Source: Nocardia wallacei
GTDB lineage: Bacteria; Actinomycetota; Actinomycetes; Mycobacteriales; Mycobacteriaceae
DNA: 64,000 nucleotides
Reading direction: 5' to 3'
Assembly (NCBI RefSeq): GCF_014466955.1
Contig: NZ_AP023396.1
Coordinates: 7,440,001 to 7,504,000 of the forward strand
The notes beneath the pieces were generated by a model. It searched no databases. It worked only from the letters and a program-made list of their open reading frames with translations, and was not told the DNA's origin. The position numbers were made by a program, and so were the translations under genes. Below, piece by piece: positions 1-8,225 of this stretch (position 1 is the stretch's first letter; each line of letters begins with the position of its first letter).

Positions 1-365
1 CCGACGATGTGCACGGCGGCCGCGGCGAAGGCGTTGGCGGTGCGCACCACGGTGCCGATGTTGGCGTCGTGCCCGAAGTTCTCGATGGCGACGTGGAAGG
101 GGTGGCGGCGGCGGTCGATGTCGGCGACGATCGCCTCGCGGGTCCAATAGCGGTAGGCGTCCACGACATTGCGGCGGTCGCCGTGCGCGAGCAGTTCGGG
201 GTCCAGGCGCGAATCGTCGGGTGGCTCGGTGCCGAACTCTTCCCACCAGGAGCCGACGCCGTGCGGATGCTCGCCCCATTCGGTGGGGCCCGCCGCGGCC
301 TCGCTCCCGGGCTGCGCCGTCTCGTTCTCCGCCCGCTGCACATCGTCATCGTGCCGTATCACCAT
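1..365 (-). CDS. TrmH/SpoU family RNA 2'-O-methyltransferase, partial (N-terminal part)
   Basis: Only the first ~121 residues are present; the gene runs off the left edge. The ATG at 365 gives an acidic N-terminal leader (MVIRHDDDVQRAENE) followed by FHVAIENFGHDANIGTVVRTANAF, which carries the N-x-GxxxRxA signature of SPOUT methyltransferases (motif 1: conserved Asn and Arg in the SAM/RNA site). Members methylate ribose 2'-OH in tRNA or rRNA. The family's knotted C-terminal half is outside the window. The position next to pyrE/clpB matches the M. tuberculosis Rv0380c neighbourhood. It lies 18 nt downstream of the DUF4190 gene on the same strand, so the two are probably co-transcribed. The RNA target cannot be inferred. 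Confidence 0.85.
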   Translation of the reverse strand, partial: MVIRHDDDVQRAENETAQPGSEAAAGPTEWGEHPHGVGSWWEEFGTEPPDDSRLDPELLAHGDRRNVVDAYRYWTREAIVADIDRRRHPFHVAIENFGHDANIGTVVRTANAFAAAAVHIV

Positions 366-383
366 GTCGTCACCGCAGGCCGA

Positions 384-707
384 TCACGCCGCCGAGGCGC
401 CGATCGCGATCGCGATGATCACGAAGTAGGCCAGCAGCATGAGCAGGCTGAAGCCGACCAGCACGGTCGACACGATGCCCAGCACGTAGCCGACCTGCGC
501 ATTGGTGCGTCCGCCGTACATACCGCCGGAACCGTCGATCTCGTTGAGCACCCGCCGCCCCATCACCCACGCGAACGGTCCCACCACACCGCAGAGCAGG
601 CTGACGATTCCCAGGATCAGTATCGTGGTGGCCTGCGGATGCTCGGGAGGCTGATACGGCAGGTAGCCGTAACCGCCGTACTGCGGCGGCGGAGGAGGAT
701 AACTCAC
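384..707 (-). CDS. DUF4190-type small membrane protein
   Basis: A 107-residue protein with a Pro/Tyr/Gly-rich cytosolic N-terminus (PPPPPQYGGYGYLPYQPP), then two hydrophobic segments (about residues 28-48 and 72-102). Between them is a short loop with the G-R-x-x-L-x-E-I-D pattern typical of DUF4190. The function of the family is unknown; many members sit next to unrelated genes in actinobacteria. The start is a GTG at 707, divergent from the histidine kinase at 836, leaving a 128-nt shared promoter region. It precedes the TrmH gene by 18 nt. Confidence 0.75.
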   Translation of the reverse strand: MSYPPPPPQYGGYGYLPYQPPEHPQATTILILGIVSLLCGVVGPFAWVMGRRVLNEIDGSGGMYGGRTNAQVGYVLGIVSTVLVGFSLLMLLAYFVIIAIAIGASAA

Positions 708-835
708 CGCGTCATCGTAGTCGCGGCGGCGCTCCGCGACGACCGGACCGCAGGGCCTACGGTGGGGCTACCCACACCGGACATTCGGTGGGTCGCTCCC
801 TCGATTCCCGCCACGCCCGCGACCAGCATGGAGAC

Positions 836-2209
836 ATGACCGAGACCTTCGCCGAACCGACCCTCGTGCTCGAGCGCCCCGAGCGGCTGCCGATGACCGC
901 CGGCCGGGTGTTCCGCACGCTGCTTCGCGCCCCGTTCGAGGCCCGGACCTGGAAGGACCTGGTCTACCTGGTGGTGGCCTGCGTGCTCGGCGGCGTCGCC
1001 GCGGTCTGGCTGTTCGCCGGATTCGGCGCCGGGCTGTACACCTCGATCTTCCTGCTCGGGATCCCGCTGCTGGCCCTGGTACTGCTGGCCGGGCGACTCT
1101 GGGGCCGGGTGTACCGCGCCGTCGGCGCCACGCTGCTGGACACGCCGATGCCCGCGCCGCCCGACTTCGCGCCGCGGCCCGGCCCGCTCGGGTGGCTGCG
1201 CAGCGCCTTCACCGACCGCACGTCGTGGCGGGCGCTGGTGTTCCTGATCGCCGAGGTGGCCCTCGGTTTGTTCGCCGGATACGTCGTGCTCGTGGTCGTC
1301 GCGATGACGGTGTTCACCGCCATCTCCCCCATCCCGTGGGCCGTCTTCCACCCGGTGAACGTGGACGAGCAAGGGCGCGAACATCATTCGCTGGCCCAGT
1401 TCGGCGACTTCTACGTCGACACCTGGCCGCGCGTACTGGCCATGGCCGCCGTCGGCGTGATCGGCTGCTTCCTGCTGCCGTGGCTGGTGCGCGGCGTGGC
1501 GTGGCTGCACAAGCAGCTGTCGCTGGCCCTGCTCACCCCGACCGCCCGCGACCGCCGGATGGTCGAATTGCAGGAGAGCCGCCGGGTCGCGGTGGCGGAT
1601 TCGGCCGCGACGCTGCGGCGGCTGGAACGCGATCTGCACGACGGCACCCAGGCGCGGCTGGTCACCATCGCCATGGCGCTCGGCCGCGCCGAGGAGCGCC
1701 TCGCCGCCGGTGGCGACCCAGCCGACCTGATCGCCGACGCCCACGCCGGCTCCAAGGAGGCCCTCGCCGAACTGCGGGAACTGGTGCGCGGTATCCATCC
1801 GCCCGCGCTGGAGCTGGGCTTGGAACCGGCTTTGGAGACGCTGACGGCCCGCTGCGCCGTGCCGGTCGAGTTGCGAATGCAGTTGCCCCAGCGGCCCAAC
1901 CCGGCGATCGAGGCGATCGCCTACTTCTCCGTCGCCGAATTGCTCACCAACGTGGTGAAACACTCGGGTGCCACCCGCGCCTGGGTGTCGGTCCGGCCGA
2001 GCGGAGACAGCATCGCCGTCGAGGTCCGCGACGACGGGCACGGCGGCGCACGGCAACCGGTCGTGCCGACCGGCGAAACCGTGGTGAGCGGCGGACTTTC
2101 GGGCCTGGCCGCGCGGGCGCGCGCCGTCGACGGCACCCTCACGGTGGACAGCCCGGCCGGCGGGCCCACCGTCGTGACGGTGACGCTGCCGACCGAGGGA
2201 CCGCGATGA
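836..2209 (+). CDS. Two-component sensor histidine kinase (HisKA_3/NarL type)
   Basis: A 457-residue kinase. The N-terminal half has four hydrophobic segments in two pairs (about residues 43-95 and 130-225), the layout of actinobacterial putative-sensor domains. The dimerisation/phosphoacceptor helix LERDLHDGTQARL places the phospho-His near residue 268. A HATPase_c domain follows, with the N box (ELLTNVVKHSGA) and G boxes (VRDDGHGGA, GGLSGLAARA). The start is the ATG at 836, preceded by GGAG; an in-frame upstream ATG at 788 lacks a clear ribosome site. The stop overlaps the response regulator start (ATGA), so the pair is translationally coupled. The signal is unknown; the lack of a large extracellular loop suggests membrane or envelope sensing. 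Confidence 0.9.
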   Translation: MTETFAEPTLVLERPERLPMTAGRVFRTLLRAPFEARTWKDLVYLVVACVLGGVAAVWLFAGFGAGLYTSIFLLGIPLLALVLLAGRLWGRVYRAVGATLLDTPMPAPPDFAPRPGPLGWLRSAFTDRTSWRALVFLIAEVALGLFAGYVVLVVVAMTVFTAISPIPWAVFHPVNVDEQGREHHSLAQFGDFYVDTWPRVLAMAAVGVIGCFLLPWLVRGVAWLHKQLSLALLTPTARDRRMVELQESRRVAVADSAATLRRLERDLHDGTQARLVTIAMALGRAEERLAAGGDPADLIADAHAGSKEALAELRELVRGIHPPALELGLEPALETLTARCAVPVELRMQLPQRPNPAIEAIAYFSVAELLTNVVKHSGATRAWVSVRPSGDSIAVEVRDDGHGGARQPVVPTGETVVSGGLSGLAARARAVDGTLTVDSPAGGPTVVTVTLPTEGPR

Positions 2210-2868
2210 CCGAGACCGGCCGGGCGTTGCGCATCGTGATCGCCGAGGACAGCGCGATCCTGCGCGACGGCCTGGCCGGACTGCTCACCGACCGCGGCCA
2301 CGAGGTGGTCGAAATGGTCGGCGACGCGGAACGATTGAGCGAAGCGGTCGACGCGCACCGGCCCGACGTCGCGGTGGTGGATGTGCGGATGCCGCCGTCG
2401 TTCACCGACGAGGGCCTGCTGGCCGCGATCGAACTGCGGCGCAAGTATCCCGATGTCGGGGTGCTGGTGTTCTCCCAGTGGGTCGAAACCCGCTATGCCA
2501 CCGAACTTCTCGCGGGCGGCGCGAGCGGGGTGGGCTACCTGCTCAAGGACCGGGTGGCCGACGTGCGCGAGTTCGTCGACGCCCTGCAGCGGGTCGCGAC
2601 CGGCGGCACCGCGCTGGATCCGGAGGTGGTGAGCCAGTTGATGGGTGCGGCGCGCCAGCAGGATTCGCTGACCCGGCTGACTCCGCGCGAACGCGAGGTG
2701 CTGGAACTCATGGCGCAGGGACTCACCAACGCGGGCATAGCGCAGACCCTGACCGTCACCGAACGCGCGGTGGAGAAGCACATCGGCAATATCTTCCTGA
2801 AACTGGAGCTGCCGCCCTCGGATACGCACCATCGGCGGGTGCTGGCCGTGCTGCGCCTGCGCGGCTGA
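2206..2868 (+). CDS. NarL/LuxR-type response regulator
   Basis: A 220-residue protein. The N-terminal receiver domain has the acidic pair (AED, residues 14-15), phospho-acceptor Asp59 in VAVVDVRMP and conserved Lys in YLLKDRV. The C-terminal LuxR-type helix-turn-helix is LTPREREVLELMAQGLTNAGIAQTLTVTERAVEKHI (about residues 155-192). It is the partner of the upstream kinase: the genes overlap by 4 nt. It is expected to bind DNA as a dimer after phosphorylation. Target genes cannot be deduced; the divergent DUF4190 gene is a candidate only by position. It converges on the YhhN gene with a 51-nt gap in which no strong hairpin was seen. Confidence 0.92.
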   Translation: MTETGRALRIVIAEDSAILRDGLAGLLTDRGHEVVEMVGDAERLSEAVDAHRPDVAVVDVRMPPSFTDEGLLAAIELRRKYPDVGVLVFSQWVETRYATELLAGGASGVGYLLKDRVADVREFVDALQRVATGGTALDPEVVSQLMGAARQQDSLTRLTPREREVLELMAQGLTNAGIAQTLTVTERAVEKHIGNIFLKLELPPSDTHHRRVLAVLRLRG

Positions 2869-2919
2869 GTTCTCCGCGCTCGATGGCCTACGCGGTCACA
2901 CATCGCCGCGAGATCGCGT

Positions 2920-3645
2920 TCATCGCTGCTGAGCACCGCGTGACCGGGCAGGCCGCTGAGCATGAGCCCGCGGGTCGGTCAGAAGGTACTGGGCCGCGGC
3001 GTAGGTGGCGAGAATGACGCCCTCGGTGGTGCGGCGGGAACGGGTGGTGCGGGCGAACAGGCGGCGCAGCACGATCAGGCCGTCGGACACCGTGAACAGC
3101 AGTGCGCCGACGCCCAGCCTGCTGCGGGGATCGCGGCCCGGAAGATTCGTTCCCGCAATATTTTTCGCCGTCGGCGCCAACGCCGGATCCGACGCCAGCA
3201 CGGCCGCGGTCCCCAGCGTGGCACCGTAGGCCGACAGCGGCACGGCGAGACGCGGGGTCCGCGCCCGCAACAGCGCACCCGCGCCCAGCCACGCCACCAC
3301 CCGCGGCAGCGCCACGGCGGCCCGCGGCCGCGCACCCGAACGCCACCACAGCACCGAGTAACCGGCCTGCATCACCGCGAAAGCCGAAGCGCCCGCGACC
3401 AATCGGCGATCGTCGTCCGGGTCGATGAGCAGCACATCCCCAACCGTCGCGGCCCCCAGCGCACCGAGCAGCACCCGGCGCTCGGCGGGCGCCACGCCTC
3501 CGCTGCGCACCACATCGGCGGCCAGCAGCGGCATCAGCAGCGGCTTCGCCGCCCACTGCCAGCGGTCCCGGCCGGTGAGCGCACCGAACACGGTGGCGGC
3601 GGCAGCGGCGGCATAGGCCACGCGGAAAGGTCGCACGACAGTCAC
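2920..3645 (-). CDS. YhhN/TMEM86-family lysoplasmalogenase-like membrane protein
   Basis: A 241-residue polytopic membrane protein, GTG start at 3645. It shows the YhhN family pattern: WAAKPLLMPLLAADV near the N-terminus, LLGALGAATVGDVLLI with the conserved Gly/Asp, then alternating hydrophobic segments ending in a Thr/Tyr-rich helix (VILATYAAAQYLL). Characterised relatives hydrolyse the vinyl-ether bond of lysoplasmalogens; activity here is inferred from the family only. The start lies 2 nt after the FabH-like gene's stop, so it is the last cistron of the clpB/pyrE-proximal leftward run. The C-terminus is Arg-rich (RAHAQRPARSRGAQQR). Confidence 0.75.
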   Translation of the reverse strand: MTVVRPFRVAYAAAAAATVFGALTGRDRWQWAAKPLLMPLLAADVVRSGGVAPAERRVLLGALGAATVGDVLLIDPDDDRRLVAGASAFAVMQAGYSVLWWRSGARPRAAVALPRVVAWLGAGALLRARTPRLAVPLSAYGATLGTAAVLASDPALAPTAKNIAGTNLPGRDPRSRLGVGALLFTVSDGLIVLRRLFARTTRSRRTTEGVILATYAAAQYLLTDPRAHAQRPARSRGAQQR

Positions 3646-3647
3646 GC

Positions 3648-4703
3648 TCAGAAGCTCGGCTCGAGCGGCTTGGGCGGCAAGGTCACGACTTGCCCGGCGT
3701 AGCTGAGGCCCGCGCCGAAACCGAGCACCAGCGCCAGCTGACCGCCCTTCGCCTTGCCGGTCACCAGCATCTCCTCGATCGCCAGCGGGATCGAGGCGGC
3801 GGAGGTATTGCCCGTGTTCTCGATGTCGTTCGCCATCGGAATGTCCTCGCCCAGGCCGAGATTCTTCTTCATCAGCTCGTTGATGCGCGCGTTGGCCTGG
3901 TGCGGGACGAACACCTCGATGTCCTCCTTGGCCACGCCGGACCGTTCGAGCGCCGAGGACAGCGCCCGTGGCAGGGTGACCGCGGCCCACCGGAATACCC
4001 GCGGTCCCTCCATCCGCAGCGACATCCGCCCCACCGGCTCGATCGCCGGATCGGTGCCCTGCAGCGCCTGCGCCTTGTTCATGAACTCCAGGAAGTCGAC
4101 ATCCTGCGCGATCGCCCCGGCGTTCTCCCCGTCGCTGCCCCACACCGTCGGCGAGATGCCGTTCTCCTCGCTGGGGCCGATGACGACCGCGCCCGCGCCG
4201 TCGCCGAAGATCATCGCGGTGCCGCGGTCGGTCGGGTCGAGACCGACGGTCATCGTCTCCGCGCCGATCACCAGCACGTATTCGGCCGACCCGGCCCGGA
4301 TCAGGTCGGCCGCCACCCCGACCCCGTAGCCGAAGCCACCACAACCGGAGGTCAGATCGAAGGCCGGAATACCGTTCATCCCCAGGTCGTAGGCCACGGC
4401 AGGAGCGCCGTGCGGGGTCAGCCGCAGCCAGCTGGAGGTGGCGAGCACCAGCGTGTCGATCCGCGAGCGGTCGACGCCGCTGTTGACGATCGCCCGCTCG
4501 CCCGCGGCCGCGGCCATCGATCGCAGCGTCTCGTCGCCGGAGATCCAGCGGCGATTGCGGATGCCGGTGCGTTCGAAGATCCATTCGGGGGTGGAGTCGA
4601 GAACCTCGCACACCTCGGCATTGCTGACGATCCGCCGCGGCCGGTAGGCGCCGATGCCGAGCATCGCGACGTTCTCGCGACCCCTGTTGACTGCGATATT
4701 CAC
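3648..4703 (-). CDS. Beta-ketoacyl-ACP synthase III (FabH-like)
   Basis: A 351-residue thiolase-fold condensing enzyme. The catalytic Cys near residue 121 lies in DLTSGCGGFGYG, His in FVPHQANARI (near 267) and Asn in ENTGNTSAAS, a complete Cys-His-Asn triad. KAS III enzymes start fatty-acid or polyketide chains by condensing an acyl-CoA with malonyl-ACP; in mycolic-acid bacteria FabH accepts long acyl-CoA and links FAS-I to FAS-II. The GTG start at 4703 overlaps the pyrE stop (GTGA); an internal ATG at residue 14 is an alternative. Because the genus may carry several KAS III copies, this could be the FabH of mycolate synthesis or a specialised paralogue, so no symbol is assigned. Confidence 0.88.
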   Translation of the reverse strand: MNIAVNRGRENVAMLGIGAYRPRRIVSNAEVCEVLDSTPEWIFERTGIRNRRWISGDETLRSMAAAAGERAIVNSGVDRSRIDTLVLATSSWLRLTPHGAPAVAYDLGMNGIPAFDLTSGCGGFGYGVGVAADLIRAGSAEYVLVIGAETMTVGLDPTDRGTAMIFGDGAGAVVIGPSEENGISPTVWGSDGENAGAIAQDVDFLEFMNKAQALQGTDPAIEPVGRMSLRMEGPRVFRWAAVTLPRALSSALERSGVAKEDIEVFVPHQANARINELMKKNLGLGEDIPMANDIENTGNTSAASIPLAIEEMLVTGKAKGGQLALVLGFGAGLSYAGQVVTLPPKPLEPSF

Positions 4704-5245
4704 CCGAGCGCCAGATCCTTCAACCCGAGAATCGAGCGGTACTCCAGTCCCTCGGCGGCGATCACCTGATCGGCGCCGGTCTCCCGGTCGACCACGGTCG
4801 CCACGCCCACCACCGTCGCACCCGCCTCGCGGAGCGCGCGCACCGCGGTGAGCGGGGAATTGCCGGTGGTCGTGGTGTCCTCCACGACCAGCACCCGCTT
4901 GCCCGTCACCTCCGGGCCCTCGATCTGGCGCTGCATGCCGTGCGTCTTGGCGGCCTTGCGCACCACGAACGCGTCCAGCGGACGGCCGGGGGCGTGCAGC
5001 ATCGCCAGGGCCACCGGGTCGGCGCCCATGGTGAGACCGCCGACGGCGTCGAACTCCCAGTCCGACACCAGTTCCCGCAGCAGCTTGCCGATCAGCGGCG
5101 CCGCCTGGTGCTGCAGCGTCGCCCGGCGCAGGTCGACGTAGTAGTCGGCCTCCTTCCCCGACGACAGGATGACTTTGCCGTGCACGACGGCGAGCTCGCG
5201 CACGAGCTCGGCCAATCTGTCTCGGTCCGTGGTGGACTCGATCAT
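4700..5245 (-). CDS. pyrE: Orotate phosphoribosyltransferase
   Basis: A 181-residue enzyme that transfers ribose-5-phosphate from PRPP to orotate, giving OMP in pyrimidine synthesis. The PRPP loop VLVVEDTTTTGNSPL (about residues 117-131) and the substrate loop with Lys residues (VVRKAAKTHGMQRQIEG) are intact, as is the N-terminal SSGKEADYYVDLR motif. The ATG at 5245 is preceded by AGGAC. It lies 5 nt after the SDR gene and overlaps the KAS III start. The order SpoU-pyrE-clpB resembles the M. tuberculosis chromosome. Confidence 0.95.
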   Translation of the reverse strand: MIESTTDRDRLAELVRELAVVHGKVILSSGKEADYYVDLRRATLQHQAAPLIGKLLRELVSDWEFDAVGGLTMGADPVALAMLHAPGRPLDAFVVRKAAKTHGMQRQIEGPEVTGKRVLVVEDTTTTGNSPLTAVRALREAGATVVGVATVVDRETGADQVIAAEGLEYRSILGLKDLALG

Positions 5246-5250
5246 CGTCG

Positions 5251-6063
5251 TTATGTCCTTCCGCGTGCGTTGAACATGCCTCGGTTGAGGCGGACCTGCA
5301 CGGACCGCGGGATCAGTCCGGCGACCGCCGTCAGCGCTTTGTACTGCACACCGGGCACGCTGATCACCCGGTCCTTCGCCAGATCGCGCAGCGAAACGGC
5401 CACGACCTGATCGACACTGAGCCACATCGGTTTCGGCAGCGACGACATCTCGATGCCGGCCCGCCGATGGAATTCGGTGCGCACGAATCCCGGACACAGG
5501 GCCTGCACCCGGACCCCGGTTCCGGTCAGTCCGCCGGCCAATCCCTCGCTGAAGGATATGACGTAGGACTTGGAAGCCGAATACGTCGAGCCGCGGCCGG
5601 GCACCAGACCGGCGATGCTGGCGACATTCACCACCGAGCCCTTGGCAGCGGCGATCATCGGCGGCAGCGCGGCGCGGGTCAACTGCACCACCGCGGTGAC
5701 GTTGACGTCCAGCTGCGCCTGCAACCGCTCCGGGTCGACGGTCCAGAATTCGCCGGTGAGGCCGAATCCCGCGTTGTTGACCAAGAATTCGACGCCCTTG
5801 CCGACGCGCTCGGCCACGCGGTCGCGGTCGGCGGCCACGGCCAGGTCGGCGCGCAGGATCTCCGACCGCGTGTCGAAGCGGCGGTGCAACTCGTCGGCCA
5901 GGGCGGTGAGCCGCTGCTCGTCGCGGGCCACCAGCACCAGGTCGTAGCCCAGCGCGGCCAAGCGCTCGGCATAGCCGTGGCCGATTCCGGAGGTGGGACC
6001 GGTGACCACGGCGACGGGACGGATGGCGCCGGGCAGGCGCGCGGCGGCAGAGGTGTCGGTCAT
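5251..6063 (-). CDS. SDR-family NAD(P)-dependent oxidoreductase
   Basis: A 270-residue classical short-chain dehydrogenase/reductase. The cofactor motif TGPTSGIG is at residues 21-28, NNAG near 100, the catalytic Ser in VVNVASIAG and the YSASK Tyr/Lys pair near 160-164. The C-terminus carries a basic/hydrophobic segment (ALTAVAGLIPRSVQVRLNRG) typical of membrane-associated SDRs acting on lipids or sterols. The substrate is unknown. It sits 22 nt after the upstream membrane-protein gene and 5 nt before pyrE, so it is part of the same run. Confidence 0.88.
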   Translation of the reverse strand: MTDTSAAARLPGAIRPVAVVTGPTSGIGHGYAERLAALGYDLVLVARDEQRLTALADELHRRFDTRSEILRADLAVAADRDRVAERVGKGVEFLVNNAGFGLTGEFWTVDPERLQAQLDVNVTAVVQLTRAALPPMIAAAKGSVVNVASIAGLVPGRGSTYSASKSYVISFSEGLAGGLTGTGVRVQALCPGFVRTEFHRRAGIEMSSLPKPMWLSVDQVVAVSLRDLAKDRVISVPGVQYKALTAVAGLIPRSVQVRLNRGMFNARGRT

Positions 6064-6085
6064 GCAGCCATCATCCCGCACCCCG

Positions 6086-7246
6086 TCATCGGGGTGCGGG
6101 CCCCTGATACGGGCGGAATCCGGGATGGAACGGGCCGCCCGGCTGCTCGGGCTGCTCGACGAAATCGTCGTCGAAATCGGCTGCGGCGGAATCGCTCTCG
6201 TCGTCGTCGGGAAGTTCCTCGGCGGGCGGCCAGTCGCGGCGGACGCGGTTGCGCGGATCGGGCACCACGGCCAGTTGCGGGCGGCGCGGCGGCTCCGGTT
6301 CCGTCTCGCCGGCGATGTCGCCGAGCAGCGGGGCGAAGTCGGCGTCACCGGCCGCGTACTCGTAGCGCCGGTCCTCGGCGAAGCGCGCATCGTCGTCGGC
6401 GTCGCGGTCGGCGGGGGCACGGTCGGGGTCGGTGTCGTCGCGGTAGCGCCGGTCCGCCACGAACTCGCGATCGTCGAAGTCCCGCTCCTCGTCGTAGGCG
6501 CGGCGGTCGGCGAACTGCGGCCCCTCGTCGAAGCGCGAATCCTGCTCGCGCGGCGGCTGTTCCGCACGGGGGTGACCCGGATCGTGCGGCTCCGGTTCGC
6601 GGGGTTCGGGGTCCCGGCGGCCGTCGCCGCCGCCCGCCACCGGCGGCAGCACGTGCAGCAGGCCCGACAACCGCAGTACGGCGTCGATGGCGGCCTCCCA
6701 CTCCCGCGACGACGTGCCCACCGAGAGCATGCCGAGGGTCCAGTTGCCCTCGCTCCACAGCTGCTGCACCGAATCCGGGAGGGATTCGATGAACGCCACC
6801 ATGCGCTGGTCGACGGCGTGGCGGGCGATGTCCGGGTTGGTCGCGAACACCACCCGGTCGCCGATCGCGCCGAGCAGCTCCAGATCGTGGTCCTTGGGCG
6901 GCGCGGCCGTCTTCAACCGCAGGTCGATATCGATATCGGAGCCGATCTGGCGGCGCACGGCGACGAGCGTGGCCGCGTCCTCCAGATCGAACAGTACGAA
7001 TTTCTCGCCCTTGCGGTTACCGGAGACCACGTCCACCGCGGACAGATAGCCGAGTTTGGCCATCGCACCGCGGCGCCAGTTGGCCGCCAGCGACGGTTCG
7101 ACCGAGACATAGGTGTATCCCTGGGATTTTGCCCAGACCTGCCGCACATGACCGGTCCGCTGGCGCTGGAGGCGGTCGAAATACAGCAGCACGATCGCAC
7201 CCACCAGTGCGATCGCCGCGAGTCCGAACCAGATTGCTGCCGTCAT
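6086..7246 (-). CDS. Single-pass membrane protein with acidic/arginine-rich C-terminal tail, function unknown
   Basis: A 386-residue protein. One N-terminal membrane helix (about residues 3-22, IWFGLAAIALVGAIVLLYF) is followed by a folded domain of about 160 residues with no catalytic signature I recognise (KSQGYTYVSVEP ... MLSVGTSSREWEAAIDAVLRLSG). The last ~170 residues are low-complexity, rich in Asp, Arg, Glu and Pro, and probably disordered. The ATG at 7246 (MTAAIWF) was chosen because the longer frame adds a leader lacking a good ribosome site. It lies between pyrE and clpB, where M. tuberculosis has conserved hypotheticals. Role unknown. Confidence 0.72.
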   Translation of the reverse strand: MTAAIWFGLAAIALVGAIVLLYFDRLQRQRTGHVRQVWAKSQGYTYVSVEPSLAANWRRGAMAKLGYLSAVDVVSGNRKGEKFVLFDLEDAATLVAVRRQIGSDIDIDLRLKTAAPPKDHDLELLGAIGDRVVFATNPDIARHAVDQRMVAFIESLPDSVQQLWSEGNWTLGMLSVGTSSREWEAAIDAVLRLSGLLHVLPPVAGGGDGRRDPEPREPEPHDPGHPRAEQPPREQDSRFDEGPQFADRRAYDEERDFDDREFVADRRYRDDTDPDRAPADRDADDDARFAEDRRYEYAAGDADFAPLLGDIAGETEPEPPRRPQLAVVPDPRNRVRRDWPPAEELPDDDESDSAAADFDDDFVEQPEQPGGPFHPGFRPYQGPAPR

Positions 7247-7327
7247 CGCCACCGAGTCTAGTTCCCGCGCGCCCGGCACGGTGGGTGCCCGCTGCTGTGT
7301 CTGCGCGCCGCGCCGAACCGCGGGGTG

Positions 7328-8200
7328 TCAGCGGGGCGGAGTCAGCGAGGTACTGATGATGATCTTGGCCTGAATCGCGCCGTCCGCGGCCTTGTCGCCC
7401 TGCACCACCACCATGTCGCCGGGGCGCAGATCGGCGACCTTGCCCGAACCGGCCGTGATCACCTGGGTCTTGGCGTCGGTGTGCACGGTGACCAGCGAAC
7501 CGAGCAGCGATTCGATGGTCAGGGTGGCGCCGTCGTTGGTGCTGATCGCGCCCATGGTGGCGCCGATGTTGTCGATATCGCCGAGGCCGGGCAGCGACGG
7601 CAGGCTCTGCTGCGGGCCGCCGGAGCCGCCGGGCGGGATCACCGGCTGCCGGGTAGGGACCGGCCGGGTGGTCGTGGCCGCGGCACTGCTGGTGGACGAC
7701 GAGTCGTTGCCCGCCAGGTACGCGCCCGCGGCGATTCCGCCCAGCACGACCAGCACGAAGATCGCGGCCGTCAGCCCGATCCACAGTCCGGTGCGTTTGC
7801 GGCGCGGCGGTTCCACCGGCAGACCGGTCGGGCCGAGCTGTTCGGTGGGGGCGTTCGGCGGTCCCCCGGCCCACTGCTGCCCGTATCCCGGCTGCTGCCC
7901 GTATCCCGGCCCGGGTTCGTAAGCGCCCCAAGCACTGTCGTAGGGCGGGATCTCCCGGGTCGCGTTGGGACCGGGCGGCTGGTCGAAGTAGGAATACGGT
8001 TCGGCCGTCTCGTACGGAGCGGTCTGCTGATACGGCCCGCCGGGATACGGCACCGTCGGATCCGCACCCTGGCCGTACGCCTCCGAGTATTCCGACGTGT
8101 GCAGCGTCGGATCTTCGGACCGGCCCGGCGCGCCGAGTTTCTCGGTCGGCGCGTCGGGCGAATCCGGCCGCTGCGCCCACGGGTCGCTCGGATTCGTCAT
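7328..8200 (-). CDS. Membrane-anchored protein with Pro/Tyr-rich N-terminus and DUF5666-like exported domain
   Basis: A 290-residue protein. Residues 1-135 are Pro/Tyr/Gln/Gly-rich with short repeats (PGYGQQPGYGQQ) and two PTEKLG/PTEQLG motifs. They are followed by basic RRKRTG, a membrane helix (about 140-162), a Ser/Thr linker, and an exported ~85-residue beta domain (ISTNDGATLTIESLLGSLVTVHTDAKTQVI ... GDMVVVQGDKAADGAIQAKII), which resembles OB-like DUF5666. It starts 25 nt after clpB ends on the same strand. The N-terminal PTE-L-G elements resemble phosphorylated or 14-3-3/FHA-like interaction peptides, but that is speculative. The function is unknown. Confidence 0.72.
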   Translation of the reverse strand: MTNPSDPWAQRPDSPDAPTEKLGAPGRSEDPTLHTSEYSEAYGQGADPTVPYPGGPYQQTAPYETAEPYSYFDQPPGPNATREIPPYDSAWGAYEPGPGYGQQPGYGQQWAGGPPNAPTEQLGPTGLPVEPPRRKRTGLWIGLTAAIFVLVVLGGIAAGAYLAGNDSSSTSSAAATTTRPVPTRQPVIPPGGSGGPQQSLPSLPGLGDIDNIGATMGAISTNDGATLTIESLLGSLVTVHTDAKTQVITAGSGKVADLRPGDMVVVQGDKAADGAIQAKIIISTSLTPPR

Positions 8201-8225
8201 GCCACCCAGCGTAGGGGCAGCGGTG

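Noticed and set aside
704..2056. A 450-residue minus-strand frame opposite the histidine kinase
   Set aside because: The composition is Gly/Arg/His/Gln-rich without any domain; the plus strand encodes a clear kinase.
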